Origin: Rhodococcus zopfii NBRC 100606 = JCM 9919
GTDB lineage: Bacteria; Actinomycetota; Actinomycetes; Mycobacteriales; Mycobacteriaceae
Length of the DNA: 64,000 bases
Assembly: GCF_001895025.1 (NCBI RefSeq)
Contig: NZ_BCXI01000017.1
Span: 104,247-168,246, forward strand
Direction: 5' to 3'
Shown here: in pieces, positions 8,988-17,200 of the stretch
Layout of the letters: each line of letters starts with the position of its first letter
How positions within the stretch are numbered: the first letter of the stretch is position 1
Notes under the pieces: model-generated
The model's input: only the letters and a program-made list of their open reading frames with translations
What the model was told of the DNA's origin: nothing
The model's database searches: none
Program-made: the position numbers and the translations under genes

Positions 8988-9974
8988 TCAGCCCTCGTCG
9001 TACTTCTCCCAGAAGCGGGCCCGCAACCGGTACCGGCTGTCCTCGTCCAGGTCGTAGTGCTGCATCGCGACGGACGCGTCGAGCAGCAGGGCCCGGTCGA
9101 TCTCCCGCGGGATCGAGGGCCTGGCCCGGTCGAGCTCGAGCTTCTCGTCGGCGGTGGCGCTTTCCCGGAACGAGGCCAGCACCCGCATCACCACCTCGTC
9201 GATCGCGTGCTCGTCCTCGGTCTCGTCGTTGCGGTCGTAGCCCGGCAGTACCTGAGCGGGGGAGCCGGTGGTGCTGCTGTAGGCGAGCACACTGGTCCGG
9301 CGCGGGGCCGACGAGGCCGATACCCGCGCCGCCACGTCCAGGGGGGTCCGGCCAGCCGGCCGGGCCGCCGGGACCACGGCGGGCGTGGGCGCCGGTGGCG
9401 TGGGAATCGGTGCGGGCACCGGTTGACGGTCGACCTTGAGCACCGCGGCATCGACGACGCCGCCGTCGATGACGTCGAGCTCGTCGGCAGCGCGGATCAG
9501 GTGCCGGCTGACCCCGTGCGAGGTGCCCACCGCGGTCGGGACGGCGAGCAGCACGACTTGAACTCCGTGCACCTGAGCCTCTTCGACGGCTTCGGTCAGG
9601 TCATCGTCGCCGGAGACGAGGAAGAACACATCCGAGGCTCCGTTGCGGGCGTGAGCCACCAAGTCCAGGCCGATGCGCAGGTCCACGCCCTTCTGCTCGC
9701 CGTTGACACCGAAGCGGCCGAGACGAAGCTTGACCTTGGCAAGCTCACCGATGCGTTCTTGCTGCGCGTCGGGGATGCCGTTGCGGGCCGAGTCGTACCA
9801 ATACACCCGCAACACCGGCAGCCCCGACCGGTCCTGCGCGGTGTCCACCAGCGAGCTGATCAGCGTGGAGTAGTCGACGTGAATCCCGCTGCGCAGCGAC
9901 GTGCCGGTCACGCGAGTTGCAGCCGAGGCAAGCAGATATCCGGCATCGATGTAGAGCGAGCAGGTCGACCGCAT
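8988..9974 (-). CDS. NYN-domain (LabA-like) protein, putative RNase
   Basis: The product is 328 residues. Residues 1-170 form an NYN domain of the PIN-like nuclease superfamily. YIDAGYLL lies at the N-terminus, KGVDLRIGLDLVAHA carries the second acidic cluster near residue 95, and FLVSGDDDLTEAVEEA the third near 120. These are the metal-binding aspartates of NYN ribonucleases. A Pro/Ala-rich linker (about 180-230) leads to a helical C-terminal domain ending in ARFWEKYDEG. The ATG at 9974 begins right before the first strand of the fold. The gene runs in the same direction as its left neighbour, about 95 bp apart. RNA processing or decay is the family expectation. Substrate unknown. Confidence 0.85.
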   Translation of the reverse strand: MRSTCSLYIDAGYLLASAATRVTGTSLRSGIHVDYSTLISSLVDTAQDRSGLPVLRVYWYDSARNGIPDAQQERIGELAKVKLRLGRFGVNGEQKGVDLRIGLDLVAHARNGASDVFFLVSGDDDLTEAVEEAQVHGVQVVLLAVPTAVGTSHGVSRHLIRAADELDVIDGGVVDAAVLKVDRQPVPAPIPTPPAPTPAVVPAARPAGRTPLDVAARVSASSAPRRTSVLAYSSTTGSPAQVLPGYDRNDETEDEHAIDEVVMRVLASFRESATADEKLELDRARPSIPREIDRALLLDASVAMQHYDLDEDSRYRLRARFWEKYDEG

Positions 9975-10500
9975 GCGCTCACTATGACATGCACGAACGA
10001 CAGGGACGGCACACTGTGACCAGCCCATGCGCCCCTTTCACTGGTGGGAGCACGGGACAGCCTCGACCACCGCGAAGCCTGCCTGCAGTCGATGCTCGCG
10101 CCCGGCGTCCTGGTAGGACTCGCGGGTATGCCGCGTACGCGCGGTTAGCGGTGTGCGACTGGTATCGGGTAGCCGGAACGCAGAACCTTGCCTCTCCGCT
10201 GGTCACGGACGGTCTGCACACGGCAGTCGAGGTACCGAAGCGACGCCGCAGGGAAGGCCGAATGATGCATCGGATGCAATATGCAGGGGTTTAAGTTGAC
10301 ATAATCTCAATTATCGGCGTTTCGCACCGATTGCGCCACAGGGGTTTTCATGTGAAATCGGCGCAGTCTCTCACGGGAACGAGGTGCTGCGCGAGCGCAC
10401 ATGCACGGGCCCGTCGGTGGTGCCCGGCGCGGCGGCGTTGTCGGTGGGCGGCGATAACGTGACCGTGACGCCTGCCGCACGCACCCGAAGGAGATTGTCC
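9975..10500. other. intergenic region with AT-rich promoter-like segment
   Basis: No gene is supported in these 526 bp. At about 10290-10325 there is an AT-rich island with TTGACA at 10297-10302 and a small ATAAT/ATTAT inverted repeat just after it. This is upstream of the rightward gene at 10501 and may hold its promoter or operator. No convincing -10 box at 17 bp is seen. Confidence 0.35.
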
Positions 10501-10965
10501 GTGGCCGACAGTACCGACGTACCGGAGATCGCCACGTGGGACGGGATGATCGACTGGCTCGTCGAGTCGTTCACCGACCAGCCGACGGGGCTGATCATCG
10601 ACCTCGGACCGAGCGACTACGTACACTTCGACGACGACCACGACAATGTGGACGAGCCGGTGGTGTGCTCCCAGGTGCATGTACTCGCCGACGGGGTGCT
10701 GATGGTACGTCGCTCCCGAACGGTGCTCGACCGACTGCGTTTCGACAGCCACGCGGTCGACGCCCTGGACCTGGACCGATGGTTCTTCGACGACCATTTC
10801 GACGACTGCACCGACGGGTACCTGTTCACCCGCGACATCGCACTCGCAGCGGATGTGTGCGTGTCGTGGTTCCGGGACGTTCCCGGCGCACCGTCGCTCG
10901 AGGAGATCGGCTGCTCCTACGAGTTCCCCGACACCCTTCCGCCACGGCGCGAACCCACCACCTGA
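10501..10965 (+). CDS. TY-Chap-like protein
   Basis: The product is 154 residues, acidic and soluble. It opens with TWDGMIDWLVESF, then alternates short strands and helices with many Asp/His residues (YVHFDDDHDNVD) and a LDRWFFDDHFDD segment. This layout resembles TY-Chap domains, small putative chaperone-like proteins of actinobacteria, but the match is by eye. The GTG at 10501 has AAGGAGA 7 bp upstream, which is decisive over upstream in-frame starts. It may be monocistronic. Function is not established for the family. Confidence 0.65.
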   Translation: MADSTDVPEIATWDGMIDWLVESFTDQPTGLIIDLGPSDYVHFDDDHDNVDEPVVCSQVHVLADGVLMVRRSRTVLDRLRFDSHAVDALDLDRWFFDDHFDDCTDGYLFTRDIALAADVCVSWFRDVPGAPSLEEIGCSYEFPDTLPPRREPTT

Positions 10966-11409
10966 CGGGCGACGATCTGCCTCCACCGATCGACCCGGTC
11001 CGCACACCACGCCGGCCGGTACGGTGAACCGAACGCGCCGCAGTGCGACGACCCGAACCGGTGACCCGGAAGAATGCGTCCGTGCCGTTGCCCATGGTCG
11101 ACCATGACCACAACCTCACCCCGCGGCGCAGCGTCGACGACATCAACCCGGCCCTCGTTGCCGGCGGGAACGAGGATCGTGTACCCGACAGTGCGCGACA
11201 CGGCGCAGAAGCACCACCCGGGATTCGGCGCCACCGCAAGGACGCTGCCCTGGCGCTGTTCGCTGCCGCCGACACGGCCGGATCGATCGACTGGGACGGT
11301 CGCAGTCCGGAACGCGACCGAATCCGCGTGTCGGCACGACGTGCGGAACCGGTGCCACGGCATCTCTCGTCCGGTCGTTCCACCGAAAACTACTGCACCG
11401 GAACATGAT

Positions 11410-11435
11410 TGATGGATAAACGAAATTATCCATCA
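11410..11435. promoter_or_regulatory. AT-rich palindrome, operator candidate
   Basis: TGATGGATAA and TTATCCATCA form a perfect 10-bp inverted repeat separated by six bases (acgaaa). The element is AT-rich in GC-rich surroundings and has no T-run, so an operator for a dimeric repressor fits better than a terminator. It lies 47 bp before the start of the leftward frame 11363-10917. Confidence 0.5.
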
Positions 11436-11724
11436 TGGACGGTTGGAGCTGGTCGGCGGCACTTCACCTCGCAGCGCCGTGATCGACACCGCAGCGCACG
11501 TCAGTACCCGGGTGCCGAATCGGGGCGAAAATGGCCCCCCTTGATCGCGGCCGCGGGCACGGACTCGGGCCGGCGGCACGAGCTTGCAGCGTCGCGCGGG
11601 GCGTGATGGTTCGACTCCCGGTGCTACCCAGCCATGGGCAGGTACGGGCAGGAAACCTCACGGCGTCGGTGTCCGTTCGGTAGAGTTTTCGTGTCACCGT
11701 CATCCCCCTGCACGGTGACCGAGG

Positions 11725-11767
11725 CCCCGCCGGAGTTGCCCCCCAAACTCTCTCCGGCGGGGTTTCT
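11725..11767 (+). terminator. GC-rich hairpin with T-run
   Basis: CCCCGCCGGAG (11725-11735) pairs perfectly with CTCCGGCGGGG (11752-11762) across a 16-base loop, followed by TTTCT. This is the shape of an intrinsic terminator reading rightward. No clear gene ends just upstream, so it may terminate an unannotated transcript. Confidence 0.5.
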
Positions 11768-11964
11768 CAGTTCGATCTCGCCGATCTCGACCGAGCCTGC
11801 GACACTGCAGGGCGGCCGGCTCGGACTGCGCCGTGCAGGGGGGTTGCGCAGTGCGGGCCGGCTCTTGTCATCTTCCGTGCCCGGAGTCCCGTCGGCGCTT
11901 CCCTGACGGAACCGGATCATCCCCTACCGGGAGGGTGTCGGGGTCCCCGACGGAATGGGTCGAC

Positions 11965-12010
11965 GCATGCTGCCGGAAGCATGCGTGCATTGCATGCACG
12001 CTACGCATGC
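11965..12010. repeat. four GCATGC repeats at 13-14 bp spacing
   Basis: GCATGC occurs at 11965, 11979, 11992 and 12005, giving start-to-start distances of 14, 13 and 13 bp. The middle copies also form a palindrome, GCGTGCAT-TGC-ATGCACGC. Regular spacing just above one helical turn suggests cooperative protein binding. An iteron-like or operator array is inference. Confidence 0.55.
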
Positions 12011-12239
12011 AACCTTGCGTCGCGATGGGCCAAGCCTCTAGTTCGACACCACCGCCTCGGGTCTGCGCACTCGGTAGGCGCTTGTTCCGCTTGTGGCCGA
12101 GGTCCTCGACCTAACCCGCAGCACAGGCGCGTTCGTATTCCCTCGGGATCCCTGTGCGTGCGTGTCCAGCATCTTCGACCGGAGCTCACGGGCGGCACCC
12201 CTACTCCCCCGGCTCCACGCTGCGTCGCAGGCAGGGCCC

Positions 12240-12863
12240 TCAGTCCTGATCGTCCAGCGATGCGAAACGAACGTCCCGCCAGAATTCGCACAGCAGGGCC
12301 AACGACCTGTGCTGATCCCATTCCCGCAGCGCCGCCACATACCGGGCATGTTGGGCGGTGTCGCGTTCGACGCTGAGTTCGAGGACGGGAAAGTCCAGCC
12401 GCCGCATGGCTTCGGCGACCATCACTCGGACCGCTCGGCCGTTGAAATCCTCGAACGGATGCACGTGCAGTGCCTGAGCCTCCAGGTAGGCGAGGGCTTC
12501 GAGTTGACGCTCGACGTCGCCGGCGCAGCAGTCGAGCCGGCCGGTGAAGCTGTGGAACAGCTCCCGCATCTCCCGGTCTACATGAATGTGTTCCGGCGGA
12601 TAGTGGCCTCCCACCCGGACCGGCTTCCTGCGCCACCGGCCGGCGATGTCGGGCATCACGTCGATCAGGATCCGGCGATGGAACTCGCGGAGCAGATCCA
12701 CGTCCATCGCCTCGTCGGCGAAGTGACCGGAGGCCACCTCGTCGAGCAGCCGGCGCAGTGGCTCGGCGATCAGGTCGGCGACCTCGTGGTAGGTCTTCGT
12801 GCCGAACAGCGTCTCGAACTGGCGGGTGCTGCCGGTATCGACCGGCTCCGCCGGCTCACCCAC
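12240..12863 (-). CDS. Fic/DOC family toxin (AMPylase-like)
   Basis: The product is 207 residues and contains the Fic active-site loop HPFEDFNGR at 135-143, with catalytic H135 and the N/R pair. The usual Gly after the acidic position is Phe here. Upstream, the segment RWRRKPVRVGGHYPP would form the substrate-positioning flap. Fic enzymes transfer AMP, or other nucleotide parts, to target-protein hydroxyls. The 63-residue gene just upstream (36 bp gap) carries the antitoxin inhibition motif, so the pair is a class I Fic toxin-antitoxin module. The start is a GTG at 12863 with a weak ribosome site, so a later start is possible. Target unknown. Confidence 0.88.
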   Translation of the reverse strand: MGEPAEPVDTGSTRQFETLFGTKTYHEVADLIAEPLRRLLDEVASGHFADEAMDVDLLREFHRRILIDVMPDIAGRWRRKPVRVGGHYPPEHIHVDREMRELFHSFTGRLDCCAGDVERQLEALAYLEAQALHVHPFEDFNGRAVRVMVAEAMRRLDFPVLELSVERDTAQHARYVAALREWDQHRSLALLCEFWRDVRFASLDDQD

Positions 12864-12899
12864 CGGTCACCGCTGCTGCGCGGGTCCGTGCGTGCACGA

Positions 12900-13091
12900 T
12901 CAGTGCGAGTCCAGCATGGCGCGCTGGCGGTGCCGTGCCTGCTCGATCCACCGGTCGGAGACCGGCTCGCCTTCCATTGCCATGCTGTGGATCACGTGAT
13001 CGACCACGGCGGCGCGCCGCCGATAGACCTTCTCCTCGGTGGGCAGCGCACGCCACCGTGCGACCAGTGCCCGAACGTCGTGTGTGGTCAC
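12900..13091 (-). CDS. VbhA-like antitoxin of the first Fic pair
   Basis: The 63-residue helical protein contains HSMAMEGEPVSD. S36 and E40-G41 match the [S/T]xxxE[G/N] inhibition motif that class I Fic antitoxins insert into the toxin to block ATP gamma-phosphate positioning. The GTG at 13091 follows a GGGAG site by a few bases. Upstream in-frame sequence is Pro/Arg-rich and non-native. The toxin starts 36 bp after its stop, so the two are probably cotranscribed with the antitoxin first. It is shorter than the track's longer reading of this frame because I use the GTG start. Confidence 0.85.
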   Translation of the reverse strand: MTTHDVRALVARWRALPTEEKVYRRRAAVVDHVIHSMAMEGEPVSDRWIEQARHRQRAMLDSH

Positions 13092-13285
13092 GGCGTGCTC
13101 CCTTCCGTCTCGATCCGGTCCGTTGTACCCCCATGATGGCAGCCGGTGGCGACAGCGAGCAATCGAGACGGGCTGTGCCGGCCTGCGGACGTATGCGGAC
13201 CGCGGCGCTGTCGGCCCCCTGGTGTAGGCACAGCTGGACGAGACGGCGGATGCGCCTGTCACGCCCACCGAGGTAGGGGGATCGA

Positions 13286-13474
13286 ATGGTTGTGCTGCTC
13301 ATCTTCAATGTGCTCGGAATCCTGGCCGCGCTCTTCTGCGCGCACAGGTCGTATCGCCGTTACGGCCGCCCGGTTCGGGCGGTGGTGGCCGGCGTCGGAG
13401 GGCTTCTGATTCTTCCGCTGATCGTCGTGGTGGCGGTCGCTGCGGCCGCTCCCCGGGCATCGCGGACCGGGTAG
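13286..13474 (+). CDS. small two-helix membrane protein
   Basis: The 62-residue product has two hydrophobic segments, about residues 2-18 (VVLLIFNVLGILAALF) and 35-55 (AGVGGLLILPLIVVVAVAAA). A basic loop lies between (HRSYRRYGRP), so both ends probably face outward or into the membrane. AGGGGGA precedes the ATG at 13286 at good spacing. It runs rightward before the 13658 gene. Function unknown. Confidence 0.6.
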   Translation: MVVLLIFNVLGILAALFCAHRSYRRYGRPVRAVVAGVGGLLILPLIVVVAVAAAAPRASRTG

Positions 13475-13657
13475 TAGAACGTCGGGTAACCGCAGTTCAA
13501 GACGCATTTCGTGGGCAGTAATCGCATAGAATTGATCTTGAAACGTTCCCGGAATCGGGGGGAACTCCGCCCAGAATCGGGCGCAGTCGAGGAGGTCGCG
13601 TGGCGGACGAGAACGCCAACCAGGACACGTTCGAGACCGAGGATCAGGGAGGACACA

Positions 13658-14290
13658 GTGGCACCGCAGAGCGAGGAATTCAGGGCGCAGGTCGAGGGAA
13701 TCGACCTGACGATCGCGGCCGAGACCAGGCGGATTCTGGTCGAGTGGCTGGGGATCGACCCGGCGACCGAGCAGGAGCGGATCGACCGGGAAGCACTGCG
13801 CTTGCAGCAGATGACCGAGGACGCGGCCGAGCAGTTCGAACAGGCGACCCCGACGACCCCGGACGCGACGTACCAGGACGCGGTACGCGCCAAGAAAACA
13901 GCGTGGCGGGCAGCGCGGGAGATGGTGCTGGAGGGCGAGCTGTACCCGCAAGTGACACCGGAAATCCGGGAAGCGCGGGAGCAGTTCGCGGCGTGGGCCG
14001 AGCAGGAAGCCGAGAAGGACTGGGAAGCGGCCCGGACGGCGCAGGACCCCGATCGGTGGCGGACACAGAACGTGAAGCCGAACCCCACGGCGGTGCGAGT
14101 GGCCGAGCGAGTGTGGCTGGACAAGCCGGGATGGTTTCTGTCGCTGGCAGAGGCTTTGGTCGCGCAGCGGATCGAGGACAACTTGCCGGTGCCGATGACC
14201 TCCCGCGATCCGATCGCGGACGAGCTGGCGGCACTGATCGAGGACGAGATGCGGCGCAACCCGCCGCAGGACCCGGATCTGCCGTTCTGA
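13658..14290 (+). CDS. hypothetical protein upstream of the giant methylase-helicase
   Basis: The 210-residue soluble protein is Glu/Ala/Trp-rich and largely helical (REQFAAWAEQEAEKDWEAAR). It has no signal peptide, and I know no family for it. A GTG at 13658 follows GGAGGA at suitable spacing. Its stop (14288-14290) lies at the point where coding switches into the frame of the giant gene, with no ordinary start codon for the latter. The same 630 bp is also open in the giant's frame from a GTG at 13600 that has its own strong GAGGAGG site, but that reading is Gly/Arg/Asp-rich and looks like a shadow. Coupled translation or frameshifting between the two is possible. Confidence 0.65.
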   Translation: MAPQSEEFRAQVEGIDLTIAAETRRILVEWLGIDPATEQERIDREALRLQQMTEDAAEQFEQATPTTPDATYQDAVRAKKTAWRAAREMVLEGELYPQVTPEIREAREQFAAWAEQEAEKDWEAARTAQDPDRWRTQNVKPNPTAVRVAERVWLDKPGWFLSLAEALVAQRIEDNLPVPMTSRDPIADELAALIEDEMRRNPPQDPDLPF

Positions 14291-17200
14291 TCCAGGCGCA
14301 ATGGGCGCGAGTCCGCGACGAACTCGTTGACCTGCGCAGCCAGGGAAAGAATGCCTCTTGTGCGCTCGCTTCGGCGCGTCGAGCATTGGCGACTGCGCAG
14401 GAACGCGGACTGCCCGACGGGATCGCAGCCAACACTGCGAACGTTGCGTCCTGCACCGAACAACTCGAACGTCTCCGTGGGCAATGGCGTGAGCTGCGTG
14501 GCCGGGAGAATCAGCTGCGCAGCGAGCTGCACGCTCTGGGGATCGACCCGGAGAGCGTCCCCAAGCAAACGGTGCGCGAGGTCGCGGCTGCACAACCGGC
14601 TTGGCGGGAGCACCCCGCCACCGCCCGTCAGCTGCGGACCCTCGAACGCCTCGCCCGCGAGACGCACGTGCCGTTCGTCGTCGACGAGGACATCACCAAA
14701 GGTCAGGCCCACGACCTGATCGCCTCACTGCTGGCCGACAACATCCCGCAGGCCCAGTTCACCGACCGGCCCGCAGGGCCGATGTTCCTCCCGGCCGCGA
14801 CACCGACCGAACCGACCGAACCGGCCGCACCGGACACTCCCCCGGCACCCAAACCACCCCCGGCCGAGACGCCGGTGATCGATCCGTTGGGCGAGGTCGA
14901 ACGTCGTTTGCTCGAGCGTCTCGCCGAACTGGACGCCGAGGCCGATGCTGCCGCGAACCCCGAGGTCAACACTGCGGCGCAGTTCTTCTCCTGGGCCGAC
15001 GGGCATTTCAAGGTCAAGGCCCAGGTCGCGCTGGCCGACCTGATGACCGATCGCCAGTCACTCACGGACAAGATGTTCGCGGTGTGCCGGTCGATCCTGG
15101 CGGATCCGAAACGCTGGGGCGAACTCGGCCGCCGCGCCGCCGAGGCGTACTGGCAGGCCCGCACCGGCGAGCCGGTGCAGCATCCGGTCACCGCCGAGGT
15201 CGCCGACACGATCGTCGGCGCCCGCGCCAGCGAGGACCGCGCCGTCACTGAGGACTTCCTCGACACCACCCAGCACGTTTTGGACGCGCAGGAGCGGGCC
15301 GAGCTCGCTACCGCCGAGCAGCGCAGCGTGCACGTCGATGCGGTGCAGGACGGCATCGACCAGGCCGCCACGGTCGAGGTCGAGCAGTGGTGGGCGCGGG
15401 GTCGCGCCGCCTACGACCCCAGCGATCCGCTGACCCTGCCGCAGCCGGACACCGACCCGCAGATCGCCGCCGCGATCAAGACGGTACGCGGCCGCAAGGC
15501 CCGCGACGAGATCCGCGCCCAGTGGTTCGCCGGTGTCGAGCAGGGACGCCGTGAGGCCACCGCCGAGGAACGCAGCGCCTTGGTCGCCGAGGTCGCCGTC
15601 GATCCGAGGCTCATCGCACGCGTTGAGGGTCGGCGCCCGGACTACCTGCCTACCGTGGCCCGTGACGAGGCCAAGTCCCTGATTGCCGAAGCCGCCCGTG
15701 ATGGCTCGCCGCTGCGGCAGGCCGCAGCGAAGGTTCTGCTCGAGCATCACCGGTTGCCGGCCGAGCTGTACGAGCGGGCGTATGCCGAATGGGACCGCAT
15801 CCACGGACCCGAGCTGACCTGGGACCAGGCCACCGCCGGGGAGTGGACGGCGTGGATGACCCTGCAGCTGCGCCGGGACCCGCTGGTGGGGTCGTGGGCG
15901 GGGCAGCCGATGTGGACCCGCACCGATCTGATCGAGTTCGGTATCGAGACCGCGTTCGCGGTCATGGCCGAGGAACGCCCCGATCTGATCGCCGCCACCG
16001 CCGGCATCCCTACCGAGCGTCTGGCTGCCGAGCTGCGCGGAAACATCATCCCGAACCTGCCCCAACCCCAGGCACCGGACGTGTCCGCCCTGTTCGTCGC
16101 TACCGGCGAATTCCGGCAGCTGCGCTTGCAGGACTATGTGGAATCGAGGGTGCAGCACTACTCGATTCACGGGTGGGCATACACCCTCGACGGCGGCAGC
16201 ACGTCGACCACCGCCGGCCACAATCCGCGGGTGGCGATCGGTGCGCTGCTCGACGCCCGCGCCAAGCCGATCCCGGAGTGGATCGACCGCATCTACCGGC
16301 CCTACGCCCAGGCCCGCGCCACCGTGGTGACCAGGGCGATCACCTACGCCCGGAACAACGAGTTCTACCACGCTGAGGCCCGGTCGGATCTGCTGTGGCA
16401 GTACGACGAGTCCGGCATCTTCGTTGCTGCCCACTCGCTCCTCGAGGACGTGCGCCGGGGCATCATCGAGCAGCTGCGCAGCGATGTCCCGGCCGAGGTC
16501 GAGCTGCTCGAATCCCTTGGGGTCGACCTGGAGTGGACTCTCGGTCACGATGCGGATCCGAAGGTTCTGCGTGAGATTCGGGCAGCAGGCGAGGACCTCT
16601 ACAGCCTCACCCCTACCGACCTGACTTTTGCCGGGGCGGGAGATGTGGTCGTCGGTGATTCCGACGGCCGGCACGTCACGATCCGCTCCGGGTGGGCGCA
16701 GAACAGCAGCGAGCACATCACCTACGTCGACGGCGAGCCCCGTCCCGAGCTGACGATGCGGGACGCGATCGCCGAAGCCCGCGCCGTCCTCGCAGCCGAC
16801 CCCCAGGCCGAACAGCTCGACCCGGAGCGCACCACCGAGGCCGAGGCCGAACTCGACACCGACACCGACACCGACACCGAGGCTGAAGCCGAGGTGGACA
16901 CCCACGACAAACCCGCCACGGAGACCGAGCAACCGCAGGTCAGCGAGGAGGCCCCGCCGCCGTCCCCCCGAGTCCTAGCGCCTGCGGTCGATGACACAGG
17001 CGCGGTGATATTCGAAGAGGTCGAATCGGCTCCCACCGAGCCGTCGGCCCCGGCCGGCCCCGACACGGCGACGACCTCGTGGATGCTCACCGATCGTCCG
17101 ACGGTCGCCCACATCGGGCCGATCGTTGCACCGGCCCCCGCCCCCGAACCCGCGTTGGCACCGGAACCAGAAGCTGTCGCCGAGCCGATCAAGGCGGCCG

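Larger units (their letters stand above)
10966..12239. other. gene-poor region with repeats and ambiguous frames
   Basis: Nearly 1.3 kb lacks a gene that I can defend. Open frames at 10917-11363 (minus), 11043-11408 and 11074-11412 (plus) overlap one another and have similar third-position GC, so none can be chosen. Three structured elements are listed separately: an AT-rich palindrome at 11410, a GC hairpin followed by Ts at 11725, and four GCATGC repeats from 11965. The mix resembles a plasmid control or replication region, but no replication gene is adjacent. Confidence 0.4.

Noticed and set aside
10917..11412. Three overlapping frames (minus 148 aa, plus 121 and 112 aa)
   Set aside because: All three have similar third-position GC and none has a known motif or decisive ribosome site, so I could not select one.
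11590..11640. GGTTCGACTCCCGG resembling a tRNA T-arm
   Set aside because: The five bases before the loop do not pair with those after it, and no D-arm or anticodon arm can be drawn upstream.
13600..14286. 5' extension of the giant gene from a GTG at 13600
   Set aside because: The residues are Gly/Arg/Asp-rich low complexity and mirror the 13658 gene in another frame; kept only as a finding because of its strong ribosome site.
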